A DNA stretch of 64,000 nucleotides from Sorghum bicolor. Lineage: Eukaryota; Streptophyta; Magnoliopsida; Poales; Poaceae. The stretch's first letter is position 1, and every line of letters begins with the position of its first letter. The notes below the pieces were generated by a model, which saw only the letters and a program-made list of their open reading frames with translations, searched no databases and was not told the DNA's origin. Made by a program: the position numbers and the translations under genes. This document shows, in pieces, positions 43,249-54,153 of this stretch. The stretch is from the NCBI RefSeq assembly GCF_000003195.3, contig NC_012878.2, positions 53,134,629-53,198,628 on the forward strand, read 5' to 3'.

Positions 43249-46200
43249 ATGATTGACAACAACAACATAAGGATTGCGTGCTGGAATGTTAGGGGACTTA
43301 ACAATGCAGCAAGGAGAGAAGCAGTACGTTTACTTTTGCAGAAAATCAGCCCAAACATCATATGTCTCCAGGAGACAAAACTAGACAATGTAAATGCACT
43401 GCGAGCAGCTGAATTCCTGAGGCTCAAATATAGTGGTAGTTTTGCCTCTCTGGATGCACAAGACACCAGGGGCGGCATCCTGATAGCTTGGGACCAAGAT
43501 TTGATCAGTTCAGGGGTGCCAATTAGAGGAGAATATTCTATAACGCAAAGCTGCACCTTCTTGCCATCCAACTCGAATTTTGTAATCACAGTTGTCTACG
43601 GCCCATCTGAAAATGACAATGCCAGCAAGGATGCCTTCCTGAGAGAACTAGTCAACTGCCAACCTGCTGGGAACACACCATGGCTATGCCTGGGAGACTT
43701 CAACCTTATTGCTGAGGCCCGAGATAAAAACAACAGTAATATTAACCGAGCCCATATGAGAAAATTCAGAAGAGCCCTTGATGCCAGTGAACTAATTGAG
43801 ATTAGGCTACAGAATAGAAAATATACCTGGAGCAACGGGCAAAGGAACCCAACCCTGGTACATCTGGATAGATGCTTCTGCAATAAGGACTGGGAAGATG
43901 TTTTCCCTTGCCTCTGTCTGCAGGCTGTCTCAAGTTCACTATCAGACCATTGTCCCCTACTTTTGTGTAACCACCACCCACACCCAAGACCTGCTGTGTT
44001 CAGGTTTGAGCAATTCTGGGTGAAAGCACCTGGATTCCTGGAAAATGTCCAATCAGCATGGGATAGACCAGTTAGAGGGACATATCCTTTGATGATCCTC
44101 CATAACAAGCTCTTAAACACCTCTCAGGCGCTACGACAATGGGGCAGGTCCCTATTCAGCCAAGCACGATTGCAACTCTCACTCACAAACGAGGTTATCT
44201 TGAGACTAGATATCGCCCAGGAATCAAGGCCTCTGACAAACTCCGAGGCCAGCCTACTTAGGGACCTCAAACATCAGGTATTGGGATGGGCGGCAATAGA
44301 GAGATCTCGCAGGCGACAAAGCTCACGTATGATACGAATCAGAGAGGGTGATGCCTGCACTAAGTTTTTCCATCAGCATGCTAAAGGAAGGCGACGACGG
44401 AATCTGATCTTGCACCTCCAGAAACCCAACGGGGAACTCACCTGGGAGCATAACGAAAAAGAGGCAATTATTTTCCAGTTCTTCAGTGAAATACTAGGCA
44501 CCAAAAGGGCAAGGCTCCACACCTTGGACTGGGAGCGACTAGATCTCCCGCGCCTAAATGAACCCTTTATGGATCAACCATTTACTGAGGATGAGATCAA
44601 GAAAGTTGTAATGGAGTTGCCGGCTGAGAAGGCGCCTGGGCCAGATGGATTTACTGGAACTTTTTACAAGGTATGCTGGTTGATCATTAAAAATGATGTC
44701 ATAGCAGCTTTGAACAGTTTCCATGATTTACGTGTGGGTCCATTGGACAAGCTGAATGGCGCGAACATCGTCCTGATTCCGAAGTCAGATTTGGCGGAGA
44801 GGCCGGGAGACTTCAGACCCATTAGTCTTATCCACTCCTTTGGGAAACTGATCACAAAGGCTCTAGCAACCCGTCTCTCCCCACACATAGGCAGGTTGAT
44901 CTCGGTGGCACAGAGCGATTTTGTGAAGCGCCGGTGCATACATGATAACTTCATGTATGTGAGGAACCTAGCTCGGGCATACCACAGAAAAAAAACCCCA
45001 GCACTTCTTTTCAAGCTTGACATCTCCAAGGCTTTTGACACTGTCTCATGGGAATATATACTGGAACTACTACAGCACAGAGGTTTCTCTCAAAAATGGT
45101 GTGACTGGTTGGCATCACTGTTCAGGACCTCCCATTCCACAGTACTGTTAAACAGAGTCCCTGGAAGACAGATCATACATGCCCGAGGGCTTAGGCAAGG
45201 TGACCCCCTTTCCCCCTTCCTCTTCATCTTGGCCATTGACACCTTGCAAAAGGTGCTTGATATAGCAACTGAAGATGGGTTTTTATCCCCCTTGAGGGGA
45301 CGACATGCAAAACTTCGGCTATCTCTCTATGCTGATGACGCTGTGATCTTTATCAACCCCATCCAAGAGGAAGTAAGAGCTTTGCTAAGAATACTAGATC
45401 AGTTTGGTTCAACCACAGGCCTGCGTCTGAACCTAGCAAAATGTGTAGTGGCACCTATCAGATGCGCTGGGCTCAACCTTGATGAAATACTGGACAGCTT
45501 TGTTGGCCAGAGAGCTACCTTTCCGATGACTTATTTAGGCCTCCCACTCACTCTAGGGCGTCTCAAGGTTGTCCACGTGCAGAGAATTATTGACAAGGCA
45601 AGATCCAAGCTGGCCGGATGGCAAGGGAAACTTTTAAACCCGGCTGGGCGCCGAGAACTAGTGCGTTCAGTCCTTAGTGCAATACCCATCTATTTACTGA
45701 CCTCACTCAAACCACCTAAACAACTTTTCAAGGATATTGACAAGGCAAGACGACGTTTTCTTTGGGCGGGAGACAGTGAGTTTCATGGTGGCAAATGTAA
45801 GGTGGCCTGGGTCACGGTGGCAAAACCAATCCTATTCGGTGGTTTAGGAATCATAGACCTGGAAAAGTTTAGCAGGGCTTTGAGGTTAAGATGGCTATGG
45901 TTCGAATGGACCAACCCAGAAAGACCATGGAACGGGATGACATTACCAGGGGACTTGGCGCTCTTCAATGCAGCCACACGCATTACTGTCTATAGTGGGA
46001 ACAGAGCCTCCTTCTGGCACTCCTGCTGGATTGACGGCCAGGCACCTGCTAAACTATTCCCAACTCTTTATGGTCACAACAGGAAGAAGCACCAAACTGT
46101 ACGGGAGGCAGTGCAAGGGGGGAACTGGATAGGTCACATTGCGCATGAACTGAATGATGACATCCTAAGGGAGTACTTTCAGCTATGGAATGCGATAGAA

Positions 46201-46821
46201 TCTGCCCAACTCAACTTGGATGATAACCGGGAGGACCAAATAATTTGGACGCTTGAGAGCTCAGGAGAATATTCAGCTAAATCAGCCTACAATATCCAGT
46301 TTGCTGGGCAGATCATCACAGATTTTGGCAACCTCATCTGGAGTGCGTGGGCGCCGCCAAAGTGTAAGTTTTTCCTTTGGCTCCTAATCCAGGATAAACT
46401 CTGGACTGCTGCTCGCCTACAACTCCGCGGCTGGACAAATAATTACTTTTGCGCCCTATGCGAAAGGAATCTGGAAACTGCAATGCACTTGTTCTCAGAA
46501 TGCCCTTACTCAATTACAGTCTGGACCCTTGTAGCAGACTGGAGTCAGTGTTGCTCCCTACACCCATCACAATGGAGGAAGGAGCTTGACATCGAGGACT
46601 GGTTTTCCCACCTGTTGCAGAGAAAGAGCAGGATGGCCCATACACTTGCAATTTTAACCGCTTGGAGTATTTGGAAGCAGCGAAATGACACCGTATTCAG
46701 GGAGGTTAGGAAGACAGCGCCTGAGCTGTTTGAAGATATTAGGGACACTTGCTTTACGTGGTCCAATGCTGGGGGAAAGTGCCTTAAACCGCTAACTGTT
46801 GCCAGGAACCCTAGTGTGTAA
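43249..46821 (+). CDS. LINE ORF2: AP-type endonuclease, reverse transcriptase, zf-RVT
   Basis: 1190 residues without a stop or frameshift. N-terminal endonuclease/exonuclease/phosphatase domain (about 7-240): WNVRGL with Asn13, QETK with Glu42, GDFN with Asp150, and SDH with Asp233/His234, all catalytic positions present. Reverse transcriptase (about 500-780): FRPISL, LLFKLDISKAFDTVSW, GLRQGDPLSPFLF and the active-site YADD at 694-697. The C-terminus has the zf-RVT knuckle CALCERNLETAMHLFSEC. This protein nicks DNA and reverse-transcribes the LINE RNA at the nick. All key residues are there, so the enzyme may be active, though the element seems to lack a 5' promoter. A transposon gene, not a host gene. 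Confidence 0.95.
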   Translation: MIDNNNIRIACWNVRGLNNAARREAVRLLLQKISPNIICLQETKLDNVNALRAAEFLRLKYSGSFASLDAQDTRGGILIAWDQDLISSGVPIRGEYSITQSCTFLPSNSNFVITVVYGPSENDNASKDAFLRELVNCQPAGNTPWLCLGDFNLIAEARDKNNSNINRAHMRKFRRALDASELIEIRLQNRKYTWSNGQRNPTLVHLDRCFCNKDWEDVFPCLCLQAVSSSLSDHCPLLLCNHHPHPRPAVFRFEQFWVKAPGFLENVQSAWDRPVRGTYPLMILHNKLLNTSQALRQWGRSLFSQARLQLSLTNEVILRLDIAQESRPLTNSEASLLRDLKHQVLGWAAIERSRRRQSSRMIRIREGDACTKFFHQHAKGRRRRNLILHLQKPNGELTWEHNEKEAIIFQFFSEILGTKRARLHTLDWERLDLPRLNEPFMDQPFTEDEIKKVVMELPAEKAPGPDGFTGTFYKVCWLIIKNDVIAALNSFHDLRVGPLDKLNGANIVLIPKSDLAERPGDFRPISLIHSFGKLITKALATRLSPHIGRLISVAQSDFVKRRCIHDNFMYVRNLARAYHRKKTPALLFKLDISKAFDTVSWEYILELLQHRGFSQKWCDWLASLFRTSHSTVLLNRVPGRQIIHARGLRQGDPLSPFLFILAIDTLQKVLDIATEDGFLSPLRGRHAKLRLSLYADDAVIFINPIQEEVRALLRILDQFGSTTGLRLNLAKCVVAPIRCAGLNLDEILDSFVGQRATFPMTYLGLPLTLGRLKVVHVQRIIDKARSKLAGWQGKLLNPAGRRELVRSVLSAIPIYLLTSLKPPKQLFKDIDKARRRFLWAGDSEFHGGKCKVAWVTVAKPILFGGLGIIDLEKFSRALRLRWLWFEWTNPERPWNGMTLPGDLALFNAATRITVYSGNRASFWHSCWIDGQAPAKLFPTLYGHNRKKHQTVREAVQGGNWIGHIAHELNDDILREYFQLWNAIESAQLNLDDNREDQIIWTLESSGEYSAKSAYNIQFAGQIITDFGNLIWSAWAPPKCKFFLWLLIQDKLWTAARLQLRGWTNNYFCALCERNLETAMHLFSECPYSITVWTLVADWSQCCSLHPSQWRKELDIEDWFSHLLQRKSRMAHTLAILTAWSIWKQRNDTVFREVRKTAPELFEDIRDTCFTWSNAGGKCLKPLTVARNPSV

Positions 46822-47049
46822 TAGACCTTTTCATTTTCTAACCCCCCCTGCAGCCTAGGTTGTCGGGGGGTTGCGCCACTCGCGCATGTAAAAGTGTTGT
46901 TTCCTTCTCTCCGCTTATTTTAATGATATGCCGGTTAACCGGATCTTTCAAAAAAAAAACCAGACCTAATAGAAATAAACCCAGGAAACTTAGTTCTCTA
47001 CTTGTCTTTGGTATCTTCATCCCAGCTTTCCAAAGACTTCAACCACCAA

Positions 47050-47292
47050 GGCCTTGTTTAGTTCACCCCAAAAAGCAAAAAGTTTTCAAAATTCTCCGTC
47101 ACATCGAATCTTGCGGCACATGCATAAAGCATTAAATATAGACGAAAGCAAAAACTAATTATACAGTTTAGCTGTAAATCACGAGACAAATCTTTTGATC
47201 CTAGTTAGTCTATAATTGGATAATATTTGTCACAAACAAACGAAAATGCTACAGTACCGAAATCCAAAATCTTTTCGGAACTAAACAAGGCC
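47050..47292 (-). mobile_element. Tourist-like MITE with CAA duplication
   Basis: GGCCTTGTTTAGTTCACCCC left and CGGAACTAAACAAGGCC right, near-perfect ends. CAA flanks both sides (47047-47049, 47293-47295). Orientation B. The best-preserved full copy in the window. Confidence 0.9.
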
Positions 47293-47295
47293 CAA

Positions 47296-48334
47296 CTTCA
47301 GAAAAACAAAAGACTTCAACCACCATAACTTCCAAACGACTACATCCTTCTTTCAAAGCCACTCTTTTTTTCTTTTTAGATATCAGGGGACTACTGTTTG
47401 ATAAAATACGCCCCTCTAAAAATTAGTATTGGTAGTAATGCAACCTTTTAAGTACTCCTTTTGAAATAGACAAAAAGGAAATTATAAACATAGATAAGCT
47501 TGATAAAACTAAGTTAATCAACATCAACCAACCTCCAGACGATAATAACTTCCCCTTCCAGCCATCAAACTTTTATTTTTGAAAATGCTATTCAAATAGA
47601 CTCTAGTCCTTATTTGACAACTTACGAAAATGCATTGGGATTTTGGGATTCCTAAGTATTGGAAATGAAAGTTACCTTCCTTGCAACGAAAAAGCTCTAC
47701 AAACTTCTAACCCTGTTACATAGCTGATCCGAAGCAAAACAATTCATTCTTATGAAAATTAATTTCTAAGCCAGACAACTTTTTCAAAAAGCACTTAGTA
47801 CCAATTTCAAGTTCCTAGCTCCCTCCAAACCATTTTCCCTAAAGAGTGTATTGTTGTCTGCATATTACAGAATGGAAAGGCCGTCATCAAGGCACCAAAC
47901 TCCTGAAGTGACCATTGATTTTTTTCTCGTTGGATAGTGTGTTCAAGAGCACACCTTCAAGGAAAGTAGTTTGATGTATCAACAAGAAGGGCAAGACAGA
48001 TGAGGGTCGAAGATAGAAAAATAGATGCATTACAAAACCTGACTACTGTTTAGTTCGAGAACGAGAAACCCTTTTTAACAGCTACAGCAAAAGATTTGTA
48101 GAAGAGCTGCTAACACAGTTAGACACACACCTTGTCGCCTCCCCATCCTAAAAATCACAAAAGAGCTAGTACTAACCAGACAGGATAGCGATAAGCTAAC
48201 AAATTGTACACACAACATCGCTTCATCAATTGAAGCCCCCTATAAACGTGCTGCCATCCAAAACACGTACGTACGTATGTATAACCTCCTATATATCCGA
48301 TGAATCATCAACCAACGTGCGTACGTGCCAGAGG
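47296..48334. other. Spacer and 3' flank of the CHX gene
   Basis: AT-rich, includes the 3' UTR of the minus-strand exchanger gene at its right end. AAAGACTTCAACCACCA appears at about 47033 and 47314 on either side of the MITE. No gene seen. Confidence 0.4.
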
Positions 48335-51178
48335 TCAGAACCCTCCGGCACCGCCACCCCACCCGCCGCGGCCCATCTGGTTGCCGCCGAGACCCACCGA
48401 CGGCGACGCCCGCTGGTTGGCGTTGGTCACGTACTGCCGGACGGGGTCGTCGGTCACGGGCACGGCTGGCCCCACGGCCGGCTGCGGCGTCGTGATCACG
48501 TACTGCTGCATCACCAGCACGGACACCATCTTGGAGAACTCGGACGACACCAGCAGGTCGCCGATTGGGCCCAGCTCCGGCGACTCCATCCACTCCGCCA
48601 GCGCCGACGTGAGCGGCGACCCGGCCTCGCCGGGGTGCCTCCCCACGATGTACAGCTCGTGCGCGCTGTCCAGTCCCCTGATGGCCGCCAGCGTCTCCTC
48701 GCTGTTGGCCACCACCTGCTCCATGTACAGGATGGCGTCGTTGCCGATGTTGCGCGTCCGGAACTCGTTCAGGTACTCCTCGTCCATCTGCCGCTCGCTC
48801 TTGCCGGCGTCCGGGACGATGGTGATGGCGGTGGCGCGCGCCTGGACGACGTTGGACGACGCGGGCACCCGTGGCGCCGGCGGCATCATGTGCTGCTGCG
48901 GCGGCGTCAGCGTCAGCGCGGGGGCCTTGTAGTCCGGCGGGATGAACCGGACGACGGTGAGGCAGACGCCCGGGTGCTCCACCATGCGCCACGCGTAGGC
49001 GAGCCCCTCGCGGTCGTCGGGACCGCCGAAGAAGAGCAGCGCGACGTGGTGCACGCTCGCCATGCGCGCCGCCGCGGCGCTGAGGCCGCGGTCCACGAGG
49101 ATGGCCACCGAGCACGGCGCCGACGAGAGGATGTTCTCGTTGAAACCCCGGAGGGACGCGTTGATGGGCTCCATCCCGCCGTCCACCGTCTGCTGCTTGT
49201 GGAACGGGAGCACGATGAGGGAGACGTGCTTGTCCTCCGCCAGCACCGACACGTCCTCGTGCATCGTCTGGTACGGCGACACCGCCGTGAGCGCCTGGAT
49301 GGACACGCCGCCGACGCTCTCCTCGTAGCTCTCGAAGGCGTTGAAGATGTGGTCGCCGGAGCCAGGAGCCGAGCTGGAGCTGCGGTTCTGGTTGCTGGTG
49401 GCGGAGTGGTGGGCGGCGAGCATGTTGGACGCGCGGCCGGTGAGCTCCACCAGGTGCAGCGCGTAGATGAAGATGGGGGAGCGCTTGGTTGGGTTGGAAA
49501 GCTCCAGCAGCGAGATGATGGACGGCACGTTGCGAGTGGTGTGCACGCACGCCAGCATGCGCAGCTCCGCGTCGTGCTTGGACCGCTGCAGGTTGCGCCG
49601 CTTGTAGCCGACCAGCCGCCGCGCCGGGCGGTACACCGTCGTCACCACGGGCGTCACGAGCGCCGTCATCGCCACAGACACCAGCACCATCACCGCGAAC
49701 GACTCGTCGTCCAGCACCTGGCCGGCCGGTTGTTGGGTTTCATTTCTGTTTAATATGCAGTGAAAATGAAACAGTGTACCAGCACCATGCATCTTGTTGA
49801 TTACTGACCTCCTTGTCCCTTCCGATGTTGAGGACGATCATCTCGACGAGTCCTCTGGTGTTCATGAGAAAGCCGAGAGCGACGCCGTCGCGGAAGGTCA
49901 TGGTGTAGGAGACAGCGATAAGGATGGTGCCCATGACCTTGGCGAAGCTGGCCATGGTGAAGACGAGCACGAGGAGCCCCACGGTGACGGGATCGTGCAC
50001 CCGGGTGATGTTGGTGCGGAGGCCACTGATGGCGAAGAAGAGAGGGAGGAGCAGCCCGGTGACGAAGTCCTCGAGCTTCTCGATGAGCACGACGCCCAGC
50101 TGCCCGCTGGGTATGACGAGCCCGTAGACGAACGCGCCGAAGACGGAGTGGATGCCGATGGCGTCGGTGCAGACGCCGGCGATCATGACGCCGGTGAGCA
50201 CGAGCGTGACGTGCATGTCGCTGATGGCCTCGCCCTCGGGGACACGGCGGGCGATCCACCACATGAGCGGGCGCACGATGTAGAAGCAGGCGAGCACGAA
50301 GAAGACCCCCGAGAGGAGCACCCACAGGGAGGACAAGGCGGTGCTGTTGACCTCGGAGATGGCGATGGCGAGCGCGAGCAGGATCCACGCGCACATGTCG
50401 TTGACGATGGCGGCGGACATGGCGATGCGTCCGAGGTCGGAGTTGAGCAGCTTGATCTCGGCGAGGATGCGGGCCAGCACCGGGAACGCCGTCACGGAGA
50501 GCGCCACGCCGAGGAAGAGCAGGAAGGAGGCCTGGTGCACGTTCTTGGACACCTGGTGCCGGAAGATGAAGGACGTGGCGGTGCCGATGCAGAACGGCAG
50601 CGCCATCCCGGCCACCGCGATGATGAGGGCCTTCTTCCCCGACCGCTTGATGACGTTGACGTCCATCTCGAGGCCCACCAGGAAGAGGAAGTAGAGGAGG
50701 CCGAGGTGCGCCACCGTCTCCAGCGTCAGCAAGCTCCGCACCGGGAACACCGTGTTCCCCCAGACCTCCACCTGCCCCATCACCGACGGCCCAAGGATCA
50801 CGCCGGCCTGCGTTCATCACGGCAAGCAACTGATCACTAGGCCTTTGGATCGATGTGCAATTGCAATAGCAGCACCAAATTAACCAGTTAATTACGCACG
50901 AGGATCTCAGCAATGACGCGAGGCTGGCGGAAGGGCTTGAGGAGGAGGACGAGGAGGCGGGTGGTGGCGACGATGATGGCCGTCTGGAGGATGAAGAGAG
51001 GGAGAGAGAACTCCAGTGGGTTGACCCCCTGCCAGATGCCGTAGGCCGTCACCATCATCGGCGAGTAGCACACGACAGAGGCGGCGCTGGAGATGTTGTT
51101 GCCCGGCGACACCTGCACCGTGGCGTTCCTCGGCGGCAGCATGTTGGCCATCTCCGCCGCTGGCAGCTCTGTGGCCAT
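48335..51178 (-). CDS. Cation/H+ exchanger of the CHX family (CPA2), CHX15-like
   Basis: Three exons on the minus strand: 50900-51178, 49809-50807 and 48335-49717, GT-AG borders, all phase 0, giving 886 residues. The N-terminus resembles CHX proteins ([20 protein letters not shown], then [13 protein letters not shown]). Exon 2 holds most of the Na+/H+ exchanger domain: [16 protein letters not shown], the paired aspartate region [12 protein letters not shown] (the ND of CPA2 exchangers), [20 protein letters not shown] and [17 protein letters not shown]. Exon 3 encodes the long hydrophilic C-terminal domain (about 450 residues), typical of CHX proteins. These proteins move K+ or Na+ against H+ across endomembranes or the plasma membrane and affect pH; ion and organelle here are unknown. 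CHX15/CHX20-type subgroup is my best guess. The ATG at 51178 is the first in frame. Confidence 0.9.
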
Positions 51179-52553
51179 CTCGGCGCATATGGGAGATCGA
51201 GCGGCGTCACCAGAGCGAGCTAGTACACACACACACTGGAATGGGAGAAAGGTTCGAGAGGGAAAGCATGCAGTGAGCAAAAAAAAAAAAAAAAAAATGG
51301 GACGAAGCGTGGAAAACGGTCGAAGCCGGAGAGAGGACACGCGTGGCAGTGGTTCCTAGAGTAACTGCTAAATTTTGGCCGGCTCTCCGGGGAGTTTGCG
51401 CTGCCCGTTGCCTAATTTTTGACGACCGCAGCTTCGTTCTACGGTACGGTTCTGCACTGAGAAATATATGCACACACTTGTAAGTACAGCACAACAAGTG
51501 ACTGACATATACACTCATATTTAAAAGGAGTGCTTTGCTTGATTAATTATTCAGCCTATTGATTTTGAGATCAATGCTTTTACACTAGAAGAAGAAAGAA
51601 ATATAGATGCTACGGAGGCTCAAAGAATGTACTGTGCTTAGTTCGTCAACAATAACGCAAATGAAAACAAATTAGAGCTGCGCGCGGACGTTACGTCAAG
51701 ACATGCGATTTGAACTAATTTTGTTTTCATTTGCATTATTGTTGAAGGGACCAAACATTAATACGGTAATTCTTATCATATCATCAGTGCTAAAACTCAT
51801 TTTATTTCGTTTAGACAAGTCTTGACCACTGATTCACATTTTTGTGGCACAAAATTGGTGTTTAGACTCATATTGAGAAGAACTTACTATTAAGATTATA
51901 TTTTTGCATCACATTATGAAGTATTTTCAAAACACCTAATGAAAAAAAATACACATTGTAGAAAATTACCGAGGGAGTGTATTTTGATATTTGCTTACCA
52001 CAAAGGTAAATAATTAATTGCACTAGTGAGACGTATCACATGCTTTTGATCCCTGCCAGGCAGAGGTAGATGGAGCCACTTAGAGAAACTCTAGGAGCCT
52101 CGTTATATCCTTTCTAATTAATAGGAACATAAACCTTGGTGAAAAATACCCTCTAATAACTTTTTAGTGAAAACTTCAAAATACGGTTATCCTTATTTTA
52201 AATTCCTCGCTAGTCAAAGATGTAGATTGAGATTGGCTCTCTAAAATACCATAAGACATAGAGAAGTTGTTAGAGCACGGAAAATATATAAGTTGTGTTA
52301 GTCTGGTTCAGTTTCTGGAAAGTGATTCTGGTGCAAAAAAGGCAGATAGCCAACTAAATAGGTAGAATCAGAAGCTATTTTTTCAAAAGCAGTACCTTTT
52401 GTGTAATAATTTTCGCAGCACCTTGGACTCTGTTTTTGGCTTCTAGTTTCAGTTTTTCCAAATGAGTATTAAACACAAAGATGTTCGCAATTGTTTTAAG
52501 GGAGATAAAGAGATGGAGGTAAGTTTTATAGTTATTTTAACCAAATAGGCTAC
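51179..52553. other. Upstream region of the CHX gene
   Basis: Holds the minus-strand promoter and leader. A run of nineteen A's lies at about 51279-51297. I could not assign a TATA box with confidence. A small foldback lies at 51633-51757. The right border is the left LTR of the copia element. Confidence 0.4.
51633..51757. mobile_element. Small foldback (MITE-like), about 125 bp
   Basis: TCAACAATAACGCAAATGAA at about 51646-51665 is matched inversely by TTCATTTGCATTATTGTTGA at about 51726-51745, and the arms extend outward (TTAGTTCG / GGACCAAA). No coding capacity. Superfamily not assigned. Confidence 0.65.
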
Positions 52554-52997
52554 TGAAAGAGCATCTAGGCCCCTAGTGATTTCGGTGATTAATGACATTA
52601 TTGTTTACTATGACTAACGTGTGTTTTGCAGAGGCAAAGTCATAGGTAAGGTCATGGTATATAGGTACTCGATGAACAGGGACGTTCATGCCTACTTAAT
52701 AGTGGAAATCGTTTCGGTTTTCAAAGGATGGATGGACATCGTCGAGACTAGACTAGGTCTAAGTGCCATATGGTGAAGAAGGGCACTTAGAGTAGTTTTG
52801 GACTTTGTTTTCCTTTGACCGTACTATTAAGAGGGGCTTTGATCTAGTAGCTTGACTTAGGCAAGGCTTTAGGTTTAGGTGTGGTGCACACTTGGTAAAC
52901 CTAGCACTAGGCAGCTCAGAGATAGTCCTTAGATCGAGAGGAACAAACTTCGTGTTGGAGCGATCGCGTTTTGACGAAGTTTGGGTGCCCAAAGGGG

Positions 52998-53355
52998 CAC
53001 CGGACGCTGCACCGGACGCTCTGTGAGTGCGTCCGGTGAGGTCCTTAGCCGTTAGAACAGTGCCGTGCTTAGGGTTAGGCACCGGACGCTAGCACCGGAC
53101 GCACCGGGTAGCGTCCGGTCCCTTACCCAAGGAGCTTGCAAAGTTCCCCTGAGCACCAGACGCTAGCACCGGACGCACCGGGTAGCGTCCGGTCCCATGC
53201 GCAGGGAACATGTAAAGTTTCCCCGAGCACCGGACGGTGCACCGGACGCTGCGAGTTAGCGTCCGGTGACCTGTCAGAAAGAAGAGCAGGTAGCCGTTAT
53301 GTCACACCGGACGCTCGGTGCAGTGCGTCCGGTGCAACATAATGTGCGTCCGGTG
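52998..53355. repeat. Array of CACCGGACGC / GCGTCCGGTG motifs in the LTR
   Basis: Five modules, mostly two forward motifs followed by one inverted motif, with unique spacers of 20-60 bp. I count eight exact forward and six inverted cores (CCGGACG / CGTCCGG). It sits just upstream of the TATA box, so an enhancer-like or structural role is possible but not shown. Confidence 0.8.
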
Positions 53356-53406
53356 ACCCCGTTTTCAGTGGAAAACGGTTGGCCGACCTTTGGACTTGGT
53401 CGATAG

Positions 53407-53414
53407 TATTTATA
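53407..53414 (+). promoter_or_regulatory. Likely TATA box of the copia 5' LTR
   Basis: TATTTATA, about 690 bp before the LTR end and right after the GC-rich motif array. Transcription would start near 53440, dividing U3 from R. Assigned by motif and position. Confidence 0.5.
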
Positions 53415-54103
53415 CTTCTCCACCTCGTCCATGAGACCTCTCTTGCCCATTTGAACATCAGAGAACCTTGTTGTGGAGCAAGAGAGTTGCAAGAGCCTAG
53501 AGAGGATTGAGATTTGAGTGATTTCTTGAGAGAATCCTCTTCTAGTGAATTCCAAGAGTCAAGTGTGCATCCACCACTCTCTAGTGCCTTGTTTGGGTCA
53601 AGTGAGAGTTCGTTGCTTGTTACTCTTGGTGATCGCCATCACCTAGACGGTTCGGTGGTGATTGGAGGCACGAAGATCACCCGGAGTTCTTGTGGGTGGC
53701 TCGTGTCAAGCTTGTGAGCGGTTTTGGGCGATTCACCGCGACGGAGTGTCGAAGAATCAGCCCGTAGAGAGCACTTGGTCCTTGCGCGGACCAAGGGGGA
53801 GCAAGACCCTTGTGCGGGTGCTCCAACGAGGACTAGTGGAGAGTGGCGACTCTCCGATACCTCGGCAAAACGTCGCCGAGCACTTTCTTCCACTACTCCT
53901 TTACTTTCTAGCATTTACTTTGTGTTTTTACATTCTTAGAATTGCCATGCTAGAATAGGATTAGAACTAGGTTGCAAAACTTTTTATCCGGTAGCTCTCT
54001 AAGTCACACTAGGCACAAGGGGTTGAATTGGAGCTTATAGGTTGCTTAAATTTTTAGAGAAGCCCAATTCACCCCCCCTCTTGGGCATCTTGATCCTTTC
54101 AAT

Positions 54104-54116
54104 TGGTATCAGAGCC
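54104..54116 (+). other. Primer binding site (initiator tRNA-Met)
   Basis: TGGTATCAGAGCC starts 2 bp after the LTR end. It is complementary to the 3' end of plant initiator methionine tRNA, the usual primer for copia elements. Confidence 0.9.
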
Positions 54117-54153
54117 TAGTGCTCATTATTTAGGCTTCACCGCCTAGAGAAAG

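Larger units (their letters stand above)
42640..46979 (+). mobile_element. L1-type LINE, 5'-truncated in ORF1 but with intact ORF2
   Basis: Contains the C-terminal end of ORF1 (to 42928), a 320-bp spacer, a complete ORF2 (43249-46821), and a 3' UTR ending in an A run at about 46950-46959. A candidate target duplication, AATAGAAACAAA at 42640-42651 and AATAGAAATAAA at 46968-46979, has one mismatch and does not abut the A run exactly, so it is tentative. If right, the 5' cut falls within ORF1, which would leave the element without a promoter. Confidence 0.75.
52554..54101 (+). repeat. 5' LTR of the copia element
   Basis: Starts TGAAAGAGCATCTAGGCCCC and ends TGATCCTTTCA just before the primer site; 1548 bp. 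TATTTATA at about 53407-53414 is a likely TATA box. The first 178 bases match the 3' LTR except for one base (G at 52584, A at 63853). 52998-53355 holds a dense array of CACCGGACGC and its inverse. Confidence 0.95.

Noticed and set aside
43249..46821. LINE ORF2 as a host gene
   Set aside because: The domain order endonuclease-RT-zf-RVT with an A-tailed 3' end makes it a retrotransposon protein.
48230..49753. 507-codon plus-strand frame over the CHX C-terminal exon
   Set aside because: Antisense shadow of exon 3, full of His/Arg/Val/Asp repeats; the minus-strand frame carries the CHX signature. The 348-codon plus-strand frame at 49794-50840 is the same effect over exon 2.
52998..53355. CRISPR-like regularly spaced repeats
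   Set aside because: The motifs are only 10 bp, occur in both orientations, vary in spacing and sit in a plant LTR.
53136..53958. Small frames inside the copia LTR (68-98 codons)
   Set aside because: No domain; LTR sequence before gag is not expected to code, and nothing splice-like was seen, unlike the solo LTR at 20898.
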